A program made the position numbers and the translations under genes. A model generated the notes under the pieces. It made no database searches. It was not told the origin of the DNA and worked only from the letters and a program-made list of their open reading frames with translations. 64,000 nt of DNA from Clostridiaceae bacterium (GTDB lineage Bacteria; Bacillota; Clostridia; Oscillospirales; Butyricicoccaceae): the NCBI GenBank assembly GCA_009911355.1, contig QXXE01000002.1:85004-149003 (forward strand), written 5' to 3'. Shown in pieces: positions 1 through 9,542 of the stretch. Numbering within the stretch: the first letter of the stretch is position 1; every line of letters begins with the position of its first letter.

Positions 1-25
1 TGTATAATATTCTTTCGCCTTTGAT

Positions 26-54
26 TTGACATTTTTGCAGGATTGCGGTACACT
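26..54 (+). promoter_or_regulatory. sigma-A promoter of citrate synthase gene
   Basis: TTGACA at 26-31 and TACACT at 49-54 are separated by 17 bases, 40 bases ahead of the gene. A ribosome site GAAAGGAG (81-88) follows. Confidence 0.7.
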
Positions 55-93
55 TAATTCATAATGAAATTTCCCTCACCGAAAGGAGTCTAT

Positions 94-1458
94 ATGAATA
101 GTGCACCAGATTACATCAAAGACGAGTTATTAGAAAGCATATGCGCGAACTACCGGGAAAATAACCAGATCCGCAATGAGCTTTTCACGCGGTACGGGGT
201 GAAGCGCGGGCTGCGCAACTCTGACGGCACAGGCGTGCTGGCAGGCATTACCAAGCTGGGCAATGTCCACGGCTACGTGCTCAACGAAGGCGAGCGCGAG
301 CCCATTCACGGACGGTTGACCTATCGCGGCTATGATATTTTCGACCTGCTTCTCGGGTTCCAGAGCGAGGACCGGTTCGGCTTTGAAGAAGTAGGCTATC
401 TTCTCCTCTGCGGCGCGCTTCCGACCAAAAGCCAGCTGCTGGACTTCCAAGAAACGATCGGGCATGAGCGCGAGCTGCCGGATAATTTCACAGAGGATAT
501 CATTATGCGCGCGCCAAGCCGCGACCTGATGAACAAGCTGGCAAGCGCGACGCTGTCGCTGTATTCTTATGACCCGAACCCGGACGACCTGTCGCTGGAA
601 AACCTGATGCGGCAGGGGATCAGCCTGATGGCGAAATACCCGGTAATCATTTCGCACGCCTACCAGGCCAAGCGGCGCTATTTCGACAATGCGTCCATGT
701 ATCTGCACGTACCCGATTTCAGCAAATCGACGGCGGAAAACATTTTGGGGCTCATCCGCTCGGACGGGGTATATTCGCACGAGGAAGCAACGCTGCTTGA
801 CCGGTGCCTGATTCTGCACGCGGAGCACGGCGGCGGCAATAACTCGGCGTTCACAGCGCGGGTGACCTCTTCGTCGGGCACAGATACCTATTCGTCGATC
901 GCGGCGGCGGTTTCGTCGCTCAAGGGGCCGCGGCACGGCGGCGCGAACCTGAAGGTTGCGGATATGATGGACGATATCAAGGAAAACGTGGACGACTGGG
1001 AAGATGATGACGAGCTGTACGCGCACCTGTGCAAGCTGCTGCGCGGCGAAGCCGGGGACGGTTCCGGGCTGATTTACGGCATGGGCCATGCGATCTATAC
1101 CTTGAGCGACCCGCGCGCGGTTGCGCTCAAGAGCGCGGCGCGGCCGCTTGCCGAACAGAAGGGGCTGCTGGATGAATTTGCGCTGCTGGAATCGGTAGAA
1201 CGGCTGAGCCCGCGCGCATTTGAAGATGTGCGGGGGCTGGACAAGCCGCTGTGCGCGAATGTCGACCTGTATTCCGGGTTTGTCTATAAGATGCTGGGCA
1301 TCCCGCGGGAGATGTTTACGCCCCTGTTCGCGACGGCGCGTATTGTGGGGTGGATGGCCCACCGGCTGGAGGAAATCACAACCGGCGGACGGATTATCCG
1401 CCCGGCATATAAGCCGCTGTCGCGCCGCACGGAATATGTGCAGCTGGCAAACCGCTGA
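94..1458 (+). CDS. Citrate synthase (first of two in the window)
   Basis: 454-residue citrate synthase, condensing oxaloacetate with acetyl-CoA to citrate in the cytoplasm. The family histidine motif is seen as EHGGGNN, the second as GPRHGGAN, the third region as GMGHAIYTLSDPRA, and the catalytic Asp region as NVDLYSGFVYKMLG. The start at 94 is chosen because GAAAGGAG lies 5 bases upstream; an upstream in-frame ATG at 64 has no ribosome site. It is a paralogue of the citrate synthase at 43811, sharing most motifs, but stands alone without aconitase or isocitrate dehydrogenase nearby. In strict anaerobes such enzymes usually serve glutamate synthesis, and a glutamate dehydrogenase gene follows within 2 kb. 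A 2-methylcitrate synthase activity cannot be excluded from sequence alone. Confidence 0.93.
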   Translation: MNSAPDYIKDELLESICANYRENNQIRNELFTRYGVKRGLRNSDGTGVLAGITKLGNVHGYVLNEGEREPIHGRLTYRGYDIFDLLLGFQSEDRFGFEEVGYLLLCGALPTKSQLLDFQETIGHERELPDNFTEDIIMRAPSRDLMNKLASATLSLYSYDPNPDDLSLENLMRQGISLMAKYPVIISHAYQAKRRYFDNASMYLHVPDFSKSTAENILGLIRSDGVYSHEEATLLDRCLILHAEHGGGNNSAFTARVTSSSGTDTYSSIAAAVSSLKGPRHGGANLKVADMMDDIKENVDDWEDDDELYAHLCKLLRGEAGDGSGLIYGMGHAIYTLSDPRAVALKSAARPLAEQKGLLDEFALLESVERLSPRAFEDVRGLDKPLCANVDLYSGFVYKMLGIPREMFTPLFATARIVGWMAHRLEEITTGGRIIRPAYKPLSRRTEYVQLANR

Positions 1459-1573
1459 AGCCGCAAAGCTGCTTTGGACCGGCATGGCGGTATAAACCCG
1501 GCGCAGCCGGTCCAAGCTATCTGTAAATTGCAATTATATTTTTCATAAATTCTGAGCGAAAAGAGGTACGACA

Positions 1574-2416
1574 GTGCCAGGACTGATTTTAGAGGGCGGA
1601 ACCTTCCGCCCCATTTTTTCCTGTGGCGTGATGGACGCGCTGCTGGACAACGGGCTGATGTTTGATTATGTAATCGGCGTATCGGCGGGTATTACGGACG
1701 GGGTATCCTACGTTTCCCGGCAGAAGGGGCGCAATTTAAAAGTAATCCGCGCATTCCGGAATGACCCGCGCTATTTGTCGCTGCGCAATTATCTGCGCGG
1801 GGGCTCGATGTTCGGGCTGGAATTTGTATACAGCGAGGTCCCGAACCGCTATTTCCCATTTGACTGGGAGACGTATCATGCCTATCCGGGCAAAGTGCTG
1901 GTGGGTGTGACAAACGCGCGCACGGGCGAAGCGGAATATCTGGATGGGATGCAGCTTGACGACCAGTGTACGATGCTGCGGGCGACCTGCGCGATCCCGT
2001 TTTATTTCCCGCCGATCCAAATTGGCAGCGAGCTTTATTATGACGGTGGGCTTGCGGACTCGATCCCGATCCGGAAAGCGATGGCAGACGGAAGCCGGAA
2101 AAATTTGATTGTACTGACCCAGCCAGAGGGCTACCGGAAGGATATGACGCGCGGGACGCTGCTTGCGGCAAAGGTGCTGCGCCACAGGTTCCCAAAGCTT
2201 GCAGAAACGATGCGCCGCCGTCCGAAAATGTACAACGATACCGTATGCTTTTGCGAGCAGCTGGCGAAGAAATGCCCAACGGAAGCGGTTTTGCTGCGTC
2301 CGGATGAACCGATTGACTCTTTTGAAGCCGACGTCTCCCTCCTGACCGCCGCCTATCAGAAGGGGTATGACATGGCAGTGCAGGCGCTGCCGCGTATCCG
2401 CGCGCTGTTCGACTGA
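1574..2416 (+). CDS. Patatin-like phospholipase family protein
   Basis: 280 residues, a Ser-Asp dyad lipid acyl hydrolase of the RssA/YjjU type. The N-terminus carries a glycine-rich oxyanion-hole segment (LILEGGTFRPIF), followed by the nucleophile elbow GVSAG near residue 39 and the DGG motif (YYDGGLADSIPIRKA) with the catalytic Asp near residue 160. No signal peptide or membrane segment is seen, so a cytoplasmic or membrane-face role is inferred. The start is GTG at 1574, with AGAGGT upstream. Substrate unknown. The gene follows citrate synthase by 115 bases on the same strand and may be co-transcribed. Confidence 0.88.
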   Translation: MPGLILEGGTFRPIFSCGVMDALLDNGLMFDYVIGVSAGITDGVSYVSRQKGRNLKVIRAFRNDPRYLSLRNYLRGGSMFGLEFVYSEVPNRYFPFDWETYHAYPGKVLVGVTNARTGEAEYLDGMQLDDQCTMLRATCAIPFYFPPIQIGSELYYDGGLADSIPIRKAMADGSRKNLIVLTQPEGYRKDMTRGTLLAAKVLRHRFPKLAETMRRRPKMYNDTVCFCEQLAKKCPTEAVLLRPDEPIDSFEADVSLLTAAYQKGYDMAVQALPRIRALFD

Positions 2417-2798
2417 GCCAGCATAACCCGCCCGCGGATATCGGAGCGGCAGCAGCCGGGCGGCAGGAACGAGTCCGGGAGCGGCAGCGCGTCAAGCGGT
2501 GCGGCCCGCCGCGCCTTTTCCGGCGGCGGCGGGCGAAACAGCGCAGCCAAAGCAGGAACGGAGCCCGCCGGGTGATAGGCGGGCGCGGCAGCGCAGGAAG
2601 ACCCCCTGTGCCAGAAACGGAACGGGTTGTAACGAGCGGCAACGGGGGCGGCACGCAGAACAAAAAACCTCCCCCGCGGAAGCCCGGAACACTGCAGCCG
2701 CTTTGCAAGCCTTTGTGCGGCGCGCCCCGAAGGGGCGGGACGTGCAGGCTTGCGGTACGTCGGAAACGGCCCGGAGGAGGGATGGGGAGAGCGCGAGA

Positions 2799-2864
2799 GG
2801 GGGAAGGGAACCATAGGTGCCCTTCCCCCTTTCGCAAAACCCGGTCCCCCCAGCTGTGGGGGAC
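2799..2864 (+). terminator. Two adjacent hairpins, putative terminator
   Basis: Stem 1 pairs 2799-2808 with 2820-2829 (10 bp, loop 11) followed by TTTC. Stem 2 pairs 2844-2850 with 2858-2864. There is no long T run, so termination is only likely. Confidence 0.45.
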
Positions 2865-2968
2865 AAACGCACACCGAAAAATTATCCAAAAATGCTTTGC
2901 CGCGCTTTTACATTTTTATGCGCCCAGACAAAACTTTAGCAAATTAAAGGACGATGGTAAAAAAAGTA

Positions 2969-2997
2969 TTGTCCACCGCCTTTCCCAGTGGTAAAAT
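2969..2997 (+). promoter_or_regulatory. Promoter of gdhA
   Basis: TTGTCC (2969-2974), 17-base spacer, TAAAAT (2992-2997), about 50 bases before the ATG. A good TTTTGGAGG ribosome site precedes the gene. Confidence 0.6.
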
Positions 2998-3015
2998 AGC
3001 ATTGTTAGCAGTTAA

Positions 3016-4398
<1,383 letters not shown>

Positions 4399-4433
4399 TC
4401 CGCCTTCCATCCAGCGCCCTTTCACGCACCTCT

Positions 4434-4463
4434 ACGGGGCGGGGACTTCGTTCCCCGCCCCGT
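4434..4463 (+). terminator. gdhA terminator
   Basis: Perfect 12-bp stem ACGGGGCGGGGA/TCCCCGCCCCGT with a 6-base CTTCGT loop, starting 36 bases after the gdhA stop. Confidence 0.75.
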
Positions 4464-4645
4464 TTCCCGTTCTCGGGAGCGCCCCGCCCAGCGTGCGCCT
4501 GTTTTGAAACGGAAGGCTTTTTTGCGCCGTCCGGCAAAGGCAAATCCCACAAATGCGCGTTCCAAAATTTGTTGACTTCTCCCAGCCTCCCCAAAAATCG
4601 CGCCAAAACTTTTCCACTACGGCAGCAGGAATTTACAAATTCCCC

Positions 4646-4673
4646 TTGCATTAGCCGCAGTTTATTGTATAAT
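4646..4673 (+). promoter_or_regulatory. Promoter of phosphoglucomutase gene
   Basis: TTGCAT (4646-4651), 16-base spacer, TATAAT (4668-4673), 75 bases before the chosen start. Confidence 0.6.
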
Positions 4674-4747
4674 TTTAATAGGGCTTTGCACCTGCCGCAT
4701 ACAGGTACAGGCTTCGATGGAAATTTAAATGAAGGTGGATGAACAAC

Positions 4748-6475
4748 ATGGATTATGTAAAAGAATATGAACGCTGGCTCGCCGCCCCCGGGCTGGCCGC
4801 CGACGAGCGCGCCGAGCTCGAAGCCATCAAGGGCAACAACAGCGAAATTGAAAGCCGCTTTTTTGCGCCCCTCTCCTTCGGCACCGCCGGGCTGCGCGGC
4901 GTGCTGGGCGTCGGCCTGTACCGCATGAACCGCTTCACCGTCGGCGCTGCGACCCAGGGCCTTGCGAACCTCATCCTCTCAAACGGCGAGGAAGCCTGCA
5001 AGCGCGGCGTTGCCATCGCTTATGACTCCCGCCATATGTCCCCCGAATTCGCCCGGCTGTGCGCCTGCATCCTCGCCGAAAACGGCATCCAGGTGCGCCT
5101 GTACGACGAGCTCCGCCCCACCCCCGAGCTGTCCTTTGCCATCCGCCATTACGGCACGATCGCGGGCATCAACATTACCGCTTCCCACAACCCCAAGGAA
5201 TACAACGGCTACAAGGTCTACTGGGAGGACGGCGCGCAGCTGCCCCCCGCCGAGGCTGACGTTGTCGCCAAGGAAATGGCCGCGCTCGACCTGTTCAAGG
5301 ACGTAAAGGTCGGCGATTTCGATCAATACCTCTCTTCCGGGCGCATCATCATGCTCGGCAAGGAGACCGACGAAGCCTACCTCAGCGAAGTGCTCAAGGT
5401 TGCGGTCAACCCCGACTGCGTCAAGCAGGTCGCCGATGACTTCAAGCTGGTCTACACCCCCTTCCACGGCGCGGGCTACCGCCTTGTCCCCGAAATCCTC
5501 AAGCGCATCGGCTACAAGCACGTCATCTGCGAACCCAACCAGATGGTCATCGACGGCGATTTCCCAACCGTCGCATCGCCGAACCCCGAAAACAAGGAAG
5601 GCTTCAACCTTGCGATCGACCTTGCGAAAAAGAACGGCGTCGACCTCATCATCGGCACCGACCCCGACGCCGACCGCACCGGCATCGTCCTCAAGGACAA
5701 GGCCGGCGACTACATCACCCTTTCGGGCAACCAGGTTGGCGTACTGCTGATCGACTATATCATTACCGCGCGCAGGCTGACCAACACCATGCCGGCGCAT
5801 CCCGCGGTGCTGAAATCCATCGTGAGCACCGAAATGGCGCGTTCGGCTGCTGAAAAGAACAATGTCGCCTGCTTCGACACCTTCACCGGCTTCAAATTCC
5901 TCGCCGAGAAGATCAAGGACTTCGAGCGCACCGGCTCGCACCAATACCTGTTCGCGTTTGAGGAAAGCTATGGCTACCTGTCCGGCGACTACGCGCGCGA
6001 CAAGGACGCGGTCACGGCCTCCATGCTGATCGCCGAAATGGCGGCGTATTACCGTACAAAGGGCATGACCCTTTACGACGCAATGGAAACCATGTATGAA
6101 AAGTACGGCTACTATTGCGAGCAGACCATCTCAATCACCATGCCCGGCGTGGCGGGCCTTGCCCGTATGCAGGAGCTCATGGCCGAGCTGCGCGAAAACC
6201 CGCTCACCGAGGTCGGCGGCTACAAGGCCGACTATGTGCGCGACTACCTGCCCGGCACCCGCACCAATGTTGCGACCGGCGTGACCGAGCAGATCGAGCT
6301 CAAGGGCCAGAACGTACTGTACTACGAGCTGGAAGGCGGCACGTCCTTCATCATCCGCCCGTCCGGCACCGAGCCCAAGGTCAAGGTCTACATCATGGCA
6401 AGGGCCGAAAACAAGGCTGCGGCAGCTGCAAAGGTCGAGCTTCTGGCTGCGGCTTCCAAGGAAATTGTGAAATAA
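4748..6475 (+). CDS. Phospho-sugar mutase (phosphoglucomutase/phosphomannomutase)
   Basis: 575 residues, alpha-D-phosphohexomutase superfamily, interconverting hexose 1- and 6-phosphates. The four family signatures occur in order: phosphoserine loop ITASHNPKEYNGYK, metal loop GTDPDADRTGI, sugar-binding FEESYGYL, and phosphate-binding RPSGTEPKVK near the C-terminus. The length matches the PgcA group of Firmicutes. The ATG at 4748 is preferred because GAAGGTGG ends 9 bases ahead of it; an ATG at 4739 directly abuts the ribosome site. It probably feeds glucose-1-phosphate into cell wall and glycan precursors. Confidence 0.95.
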   Translation: MDYVKEYERWLAAPGLAADERAELEAIKGNNSEIESRFFAPLSFGTAGLRGVLGVGLYRMNRFTVGAATQGLANLILSNGEEACKRGVAIAYDSRHMSPEFARLCACILAENGIQVRLYDELRPTPELSFAIRHYGTIAGINITASHNPKEYNGYKVYWEDGAQLPPAEADVVAKEMAALDLFKDVKVGDFDQYLSSGRIIMLGKETDEAYLSEVLKVAVNPDCVKQVADDFKLVYTPFHGAGYRLVPEILKRIGYKHVICEPNQMVIDGDFPTVASPNPENKEGFNLAIDLAKKNGVDLIIGTDPDADRTGIVLKDKAGDYITLSGNQVGVLLIDYIITARRLTNTMPAHPAVLKSIVSTEMARSAAEKNNVACFDTFTGFKFLAEKIKDFERTGSHQYLFAFEESYGYLSGDYARDKDAVTASMLIAEMAAYYRTKGMTLYDAMETMYEKYGYYCEQTISITMPGVAGLARMQELMAELRENPLTEVGGYKADYVRDYLPGTRTNVATGVTEQIELKGQNVLYYELEGGTSFIIRPSGTEPKVKVYIMARAENKAAAAAKVELLAAASKEIVK

Positions 6476-6490
6476 TTTGGATCATGCTGC

Positions 6491-6513
6491 GGGGAGGGCT
6501 TTTTGCCCTCCCC
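6491..6513 (+). terminator. Hairpin after phosphoglucomutase
   Basis: GGGGAGGGC/GCCCTCCCC stem with a TTTTT loop. It lies 15 bases after the stop and before the ribosome site of the next gene, so it may terminate or attenuate. Confidence 0.6.
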
Positions 6514-6537
6514 AGCGTTTTCAGGAGGTGTTTCTGA

Positions 6538-6921
6538 ATGGAAAACAGGATTTGCAGGCGGAGCCTTGCCGTATATCTGGCGCTTTGGGCGTTCTTTGTC
6601 GCGGCGTTCTGGCTCAGGCTGGATGCCTGCGGGCTGCTTTATGGGCTTGCCGCGTTCTATATCGTGCTGCCGCTGGCGGCGCTGGGCGTATGCGCCCTAT
6701 GTGGGCGGTATGGCGGGCCGTGGCGGTTCGCACTGCCGTTTGCGCTCGCAGCCGGGCAAGTGCTGCTTGGGATGCTGACGTTCAGCCTGTCGAATACACT
6801 TTCGTTCGGGCAGTGGAACCTGCCGGAGCTGGGGCACGTGCCGTTTACGCTGGTTCCCGCGCTCGTCGGGCTGGCAATCGGGGCGGCGCTGCGGGCGTTT
6901 TCCCGGCGGCGCGGCGCATAA
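6538..6921 (+). CDS. Small integral membrane protein, unknown function
   Basis: 127 residues with about four hydrophobic spans (roughly 9-28, 34-52, 61-82 and 104-120) and a C-terminal basic tail (RAFSRRRGA). AGGAGGTG lies 8 bases ahead of ATG 6538. I recognise no family. It sits 62 bases after the mutase gene, beyond a hairpin, and may be read through from it. Arg-rich cytoplasmic ends suggest both termini are inside. Confidence 0.7.
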   Translation: MENRICRRSLAVYLALWAFFVAAFWLRLDACGLLYGLAAFYIVLPLAALGVCALCGRYGGPWRFALPFALAAGQVLLGMLTFSLSNTLSFGQWNLPELGHVPFTLVPALVGLAIGAALRAFSRRRGA

Positions 6922-7089
6922 GAGCCTATCCCGTGTCACGGCGGCGGCAATCGGGTTGCAGGGCGCAAACCGTCCCCTCGCCCAAAACCAACCCGCAACC
7001 CAGCTTGGGCGGGGACGCAAGCTGGATTGCGGGCCCGGCAAGCTCTTTCATGGACAAGAGCAGTTTTTCGCCGGGATTTGAGAAAAACG

Positions 7090-7118
7090 GTGACAAACGG
7101 CCCCTGCGGGTGTATAAT
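7090..7118 (+). promoter_or_regulatory. Promoter of LacI-family regulator
   Basis: GTGACA (7090-7095), 17-base spacer, TATAAT (7113-7118), 43 bases before the start codon. Confidence 0.65.
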
Positions 7119-7161
7119 ATGGGAGAAACAGCTCCCTGGCGGGCGGGAAAGGTGAAAAAAC

Positions 7162-8163
7162 ATGGACGGCAGCAGGCGGATCACAATCCAGACGATTGCA
7201 GACGAAGCGCAGGTATCGAAATCGACGGTATCCTGTTATCTGAACGGTAGGACCGAGAAAATGAGCGCGGAGACCCGTGAGCGCATCGCCAGGGTCATCC
7301 AAAAATACGACTACCGCCCGAGCGCGGCGGCGCGGCTGCTGACCGCGGGCCGTTCCTGCCTGCTGGGCGTGGTGGTCTGCGACATTACGAACGGCTTTGC
7401 CAACCGGCTGGTCAAAGGGATTGCGCAGGTCTGCCGGGAAAGCGGCTATCAGATCCTGGTGGGGACGAGCGAGTACGACCCGGACGCCGAGCTGCTGCAT
7501 CTGGAGCGCATGGCGGGCATGAAGGTCGACGGCGTGATTTTGCAGCCGACCGGCCAGCCGGACGCTTCGCTGGCGCTGCTGCGGCGTGCAGGCGTCCCGG
7601 TGGTGTGCATCGACTCCAAGCCGGAGGGCGCCCCGCTGTGGGTCGCGACCAGCAATTACCGTTCCACCTTTGACGCGGTATCCGCGTGCCTGCGGATGGG
7701 CTACACGCGGTGCCTGCTGTTATCCGCCGAACCGGGGCTGCTGACCTCACGGCAGGAGCGCTGCCAGGCGTGCCTTGACGCGGCGGCGCAGGCGGGGGCG
7801 CCCTGCCATGCGGAACTGATCGGCGCGGACACCCCGGACAGCGAAATCCTCCGCCTTGCGTCGCAGGGCGGCGGGCGGACGCTGGTTTTTGTCCCGAATT
7901 GCTGGCTGCTGCCGAAGGTGTTCCGGGCGCTTGCGCCCCTGCACGGCGAAATCCCCGCGCGGCTGGGGCTGCTGGGCTTTGACAACGAGGAGTGGGCGGA
8001 GTTTTCCGTCCCCAGCGTGTCGACCATCGTCCAGCCTGCGCTCCAGGAGGGCGCTTCCACTGCGGCGCTGCTGATCGACAACCTGCTCGGCAAGCCGGGT
8101 ATCCCGCAGAATGCGACACTGGCATGTGAGATCCGGCTGCGCGGCTCAACCAGCGGCGGCTAA
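7162..8163 (+). CDS. LacI/GalR-family transcriptional regulator
   Basis: 333 residues. The N-terminal helix-turn-helix is complete (TIQTIADEAQVSKSTVSCYL, residues about 7-27), followed by the hinge helix region (YDYRPSAAARLL) and a periplasmic-binding-like effector domain (LLGVVVCDITNGFANRLVKG to the end). This is a cytoplasmic repressor that normally senses a sugar. No sugar gene adjoins it: neighbours are two unknown membrane proteins. LacI-type palindromes (AACGTTTACGTT class) occur in this window before the ABC transporter at 18.5-24 kb, so that operon is a candidate target, but nothing in the sequence links them directly. Confidence 0.92.
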   Translation: MDGSRRITIQTIADEAQVSKSTVSCYLNGRTEKMSAETRERIARVIQKYDYRPSAAARLLTAGRSCLLGVVVCDITNGFANRLVKGIAQVCRESGYQILVGTSEYDPDAELLHLERMAGMKVDGVILQPTGQPDASLALLRRAGVPVVCIDSKPEGAPLWVATSNYRSTFDAVSACLRMGYTRCLLLSAEPGLLTSRQERCQACLDAAAQAGAPCHAELIGADTPDSEILRLASQGGGRTLVFVPNCWLLPKVFRALAPLHGEIPARLGLLGFDNEEWAEFSVPSVSTIVQPALQEGASTAALLIDNLLGKPGIPQNATLACEIRLRGSTSGG

Positions 8164-8167
8164 CAAC

Positions 8168-8199
8168 AAAAGGCAGGCGGGGCTTCCCGTCTGCCTTTT
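8168..8199 (+). terminator. Terminator of LacI-family gene
   Basis: AAAAGGCAG-CGGG pairs with CCCG-CTGCCTTTT around a GCTT loop, with one G-T wobble. It sits between convergent genes and can work in both directions. Confidence 0.8.
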
Positions 8200-8236
8200 C
8201 CTGTGCAGGTTTTGTATGCATGGGCCGCGCCTGCGG

Positions 8237-9145
8237 TCATGCTTCCTCAGCGGCCCCGCCGCTTTCCGGCTCTTCCGCGCCGTCTGCCCCGTGGGCTGCC
8301 GTGCTGCCCGCCACGGCGGGGAACACGCGCCCGGTCACCAGCCAGAGCTCGGTCAGCAGGAACACGCAGCCCATCATCAGGCAGCCGCCGCGCACCAGCG
8401 CGCCGAGCGTCCACCGTACCGCGACATTCCCCAGCGCGAGGCTGAAGCAGTAGCCCAGCACGTCGCTCAGCGACAGCATCACCCCAAGCGCCGCCCAGAA
8501 TGTGAACTGGCGCGGGGCGGGCCTGCCATAGAGCATCCGTGCGAAATGGTAAAAGGCCATCACGCAGGCGATGGACGCAAAAATTTCCAGCGTAAACAGT
8601 GCGAGGTTTGCCGACACGCAGTATTGGCGGTAGACCACGAGCAGCTGGAACGCAGCCCAGAACAGCGGCGGCAAAACCAGCTTTGCGCTGCGCGCGGTCA
8701 CGGCCCCCCGGGCGAGCGTCGCGCCCAGCCCGACCAAGCACAGCCCTGCCGCAACGCACAGCAGGCCAAACGGGATCTCAAGCGCTAAGATCCAGGGGCT
8801 GGTATCCTCGGGGAATGCCTGTACGGCTTCCAGCTCGATGGGTAGCCAGGCCGCGCCGCCTGCTGCGAGCAGCAGCCCGCTGAACGCGAGTATGGTTTTG
8901 TACAGGTCGCTTGACGAGCCAAACAGTGTTTCAAAGCTGGCGTTGTGCTGCCCGCGCCGTGCGAAAAACACGCACAGGAGCCCCAGGCCCACCAGCAGGA
9001 CGGCCAGCAGCCGTCCCCAAAGCCCGCCTTGTATATACAGCCCTGTCATGGGCTCAAATCCGGTCGCCAGCTGCATTGCCCGCAGGACGGCGCCAGCCAG
9101 CCCGCCTGCTGCTGCAAGCAGCGGGAGCTGCCGATGTTCAAACAT
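8237..9145 (-). CDS. Polytopic membrane protein, unknown function
   Basis: 302 residues with about seven or eight hydrophobic segments and an Ala/Gly/Glu-rich C-terminal tail (HGADGAEEPESGG). Start ATG at 9145 has TTGGAGGG 7 bases upstream; the longer open frame to 9601 runs into repeat DNA and is not used. No family recognised. It is convergent with the LacI gene and monocistronic as far as can be seen. Confidence 0.75.
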   Translation of the reverse strand: MFEHRQLPLLAAAGGLAGAVLRAMQLATGFEPMTGLYIQGGLWGRLLAVLLVGLGLLCVFFARRGQHNASFETLFGSSSDLYKTILAFSGLLLAAGGAAWLPIELEAVQAFPEDTSPWILALEIPFGLLCVAAGLCLVGLGATLARGAVTARSAKLVLPPLFWAAFQLLVVYRQYCVSANLALFTLEIFASIACVMAFYHFARMLYGRPAPRQFTFWAALGVMLSLSDVLGYCFSLALGNVAVRWTLGALVRGGCLMMGCVFLLTELWLVTGRVFPAVAGSTAAHGADGAEEPESGGAAEEA

Positions 9146-9229
9146 AATCGTTCCCTCCAAAGTTTCGTGCCTTTTTAGTATACCACAGTTCGGCGCTGTT
9201 GGGAAGGGAAAATTTCTGAATCCACGGGT

Positions 9230-9330
9230 TTCCGGCCCTGCGCGGGCAGCGCCAGGGGACGCTGTCCCCTGGACCCCTGCAATTTTTTCGAGAAAAAATT
9301 GAGTAAAAGCTTCATTATCCCTGCGGGAAA
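9230..9330. repeat. GC-rich modular intergenic repeat with AT hairpin module
   Basis: Contains a palindrome of the type GCCAGGGGACG.TGTCCCCTGG and then the AT hairpin AATTTTTTC-GAGAAAAAATT followed by GAGTAAAAGCTTCATT. The same module order recurs at 18180-18350 and, inverted, at 54060-54200. Confidence 0.7.
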
Positions 9331-9406
9331 GGGCTTTTTCCGTCGGCTGCGCTGGCAGCTCCCTCAAGGCGAGAATGCGGCGCGCCGTAGGGAAGCGCAG
9401 CGGCAT

Positions 9407-9439
9407 AAAAACGCTGGCAAGGCTATGCCAGCGTTTTTT
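9407..9439. terminator. Bidirectional terminator
   Basis: AAAAACGCTGGC/GCCAGCGTTTTTT with an 8-base loop, 104 bases after the D-Ala-D-Ala peptidase stop on the minus strand. The stem core GCTGGC/GCCAGC is shared with terminators at 12181, 24903 and 43623. Confidence 0.8.
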
Positions 9440-9542
9440 GATCTGAAAAAGCAAATGTGTAGTTTCGCCCTTGCTTGAAAATTGTCTGCATACCCACTGG
9501 CAGCCGCACTTCCAATTACCAAGCAAGCAAAGCCCCGCCCCA

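Noticed and set aside
2499..2994. Small open frames in the gap before gdhA
   Set aside because: No ribosome sites, low-complexity Arg/Pro/Gly content, and hairpins inside; more likely non-coding.
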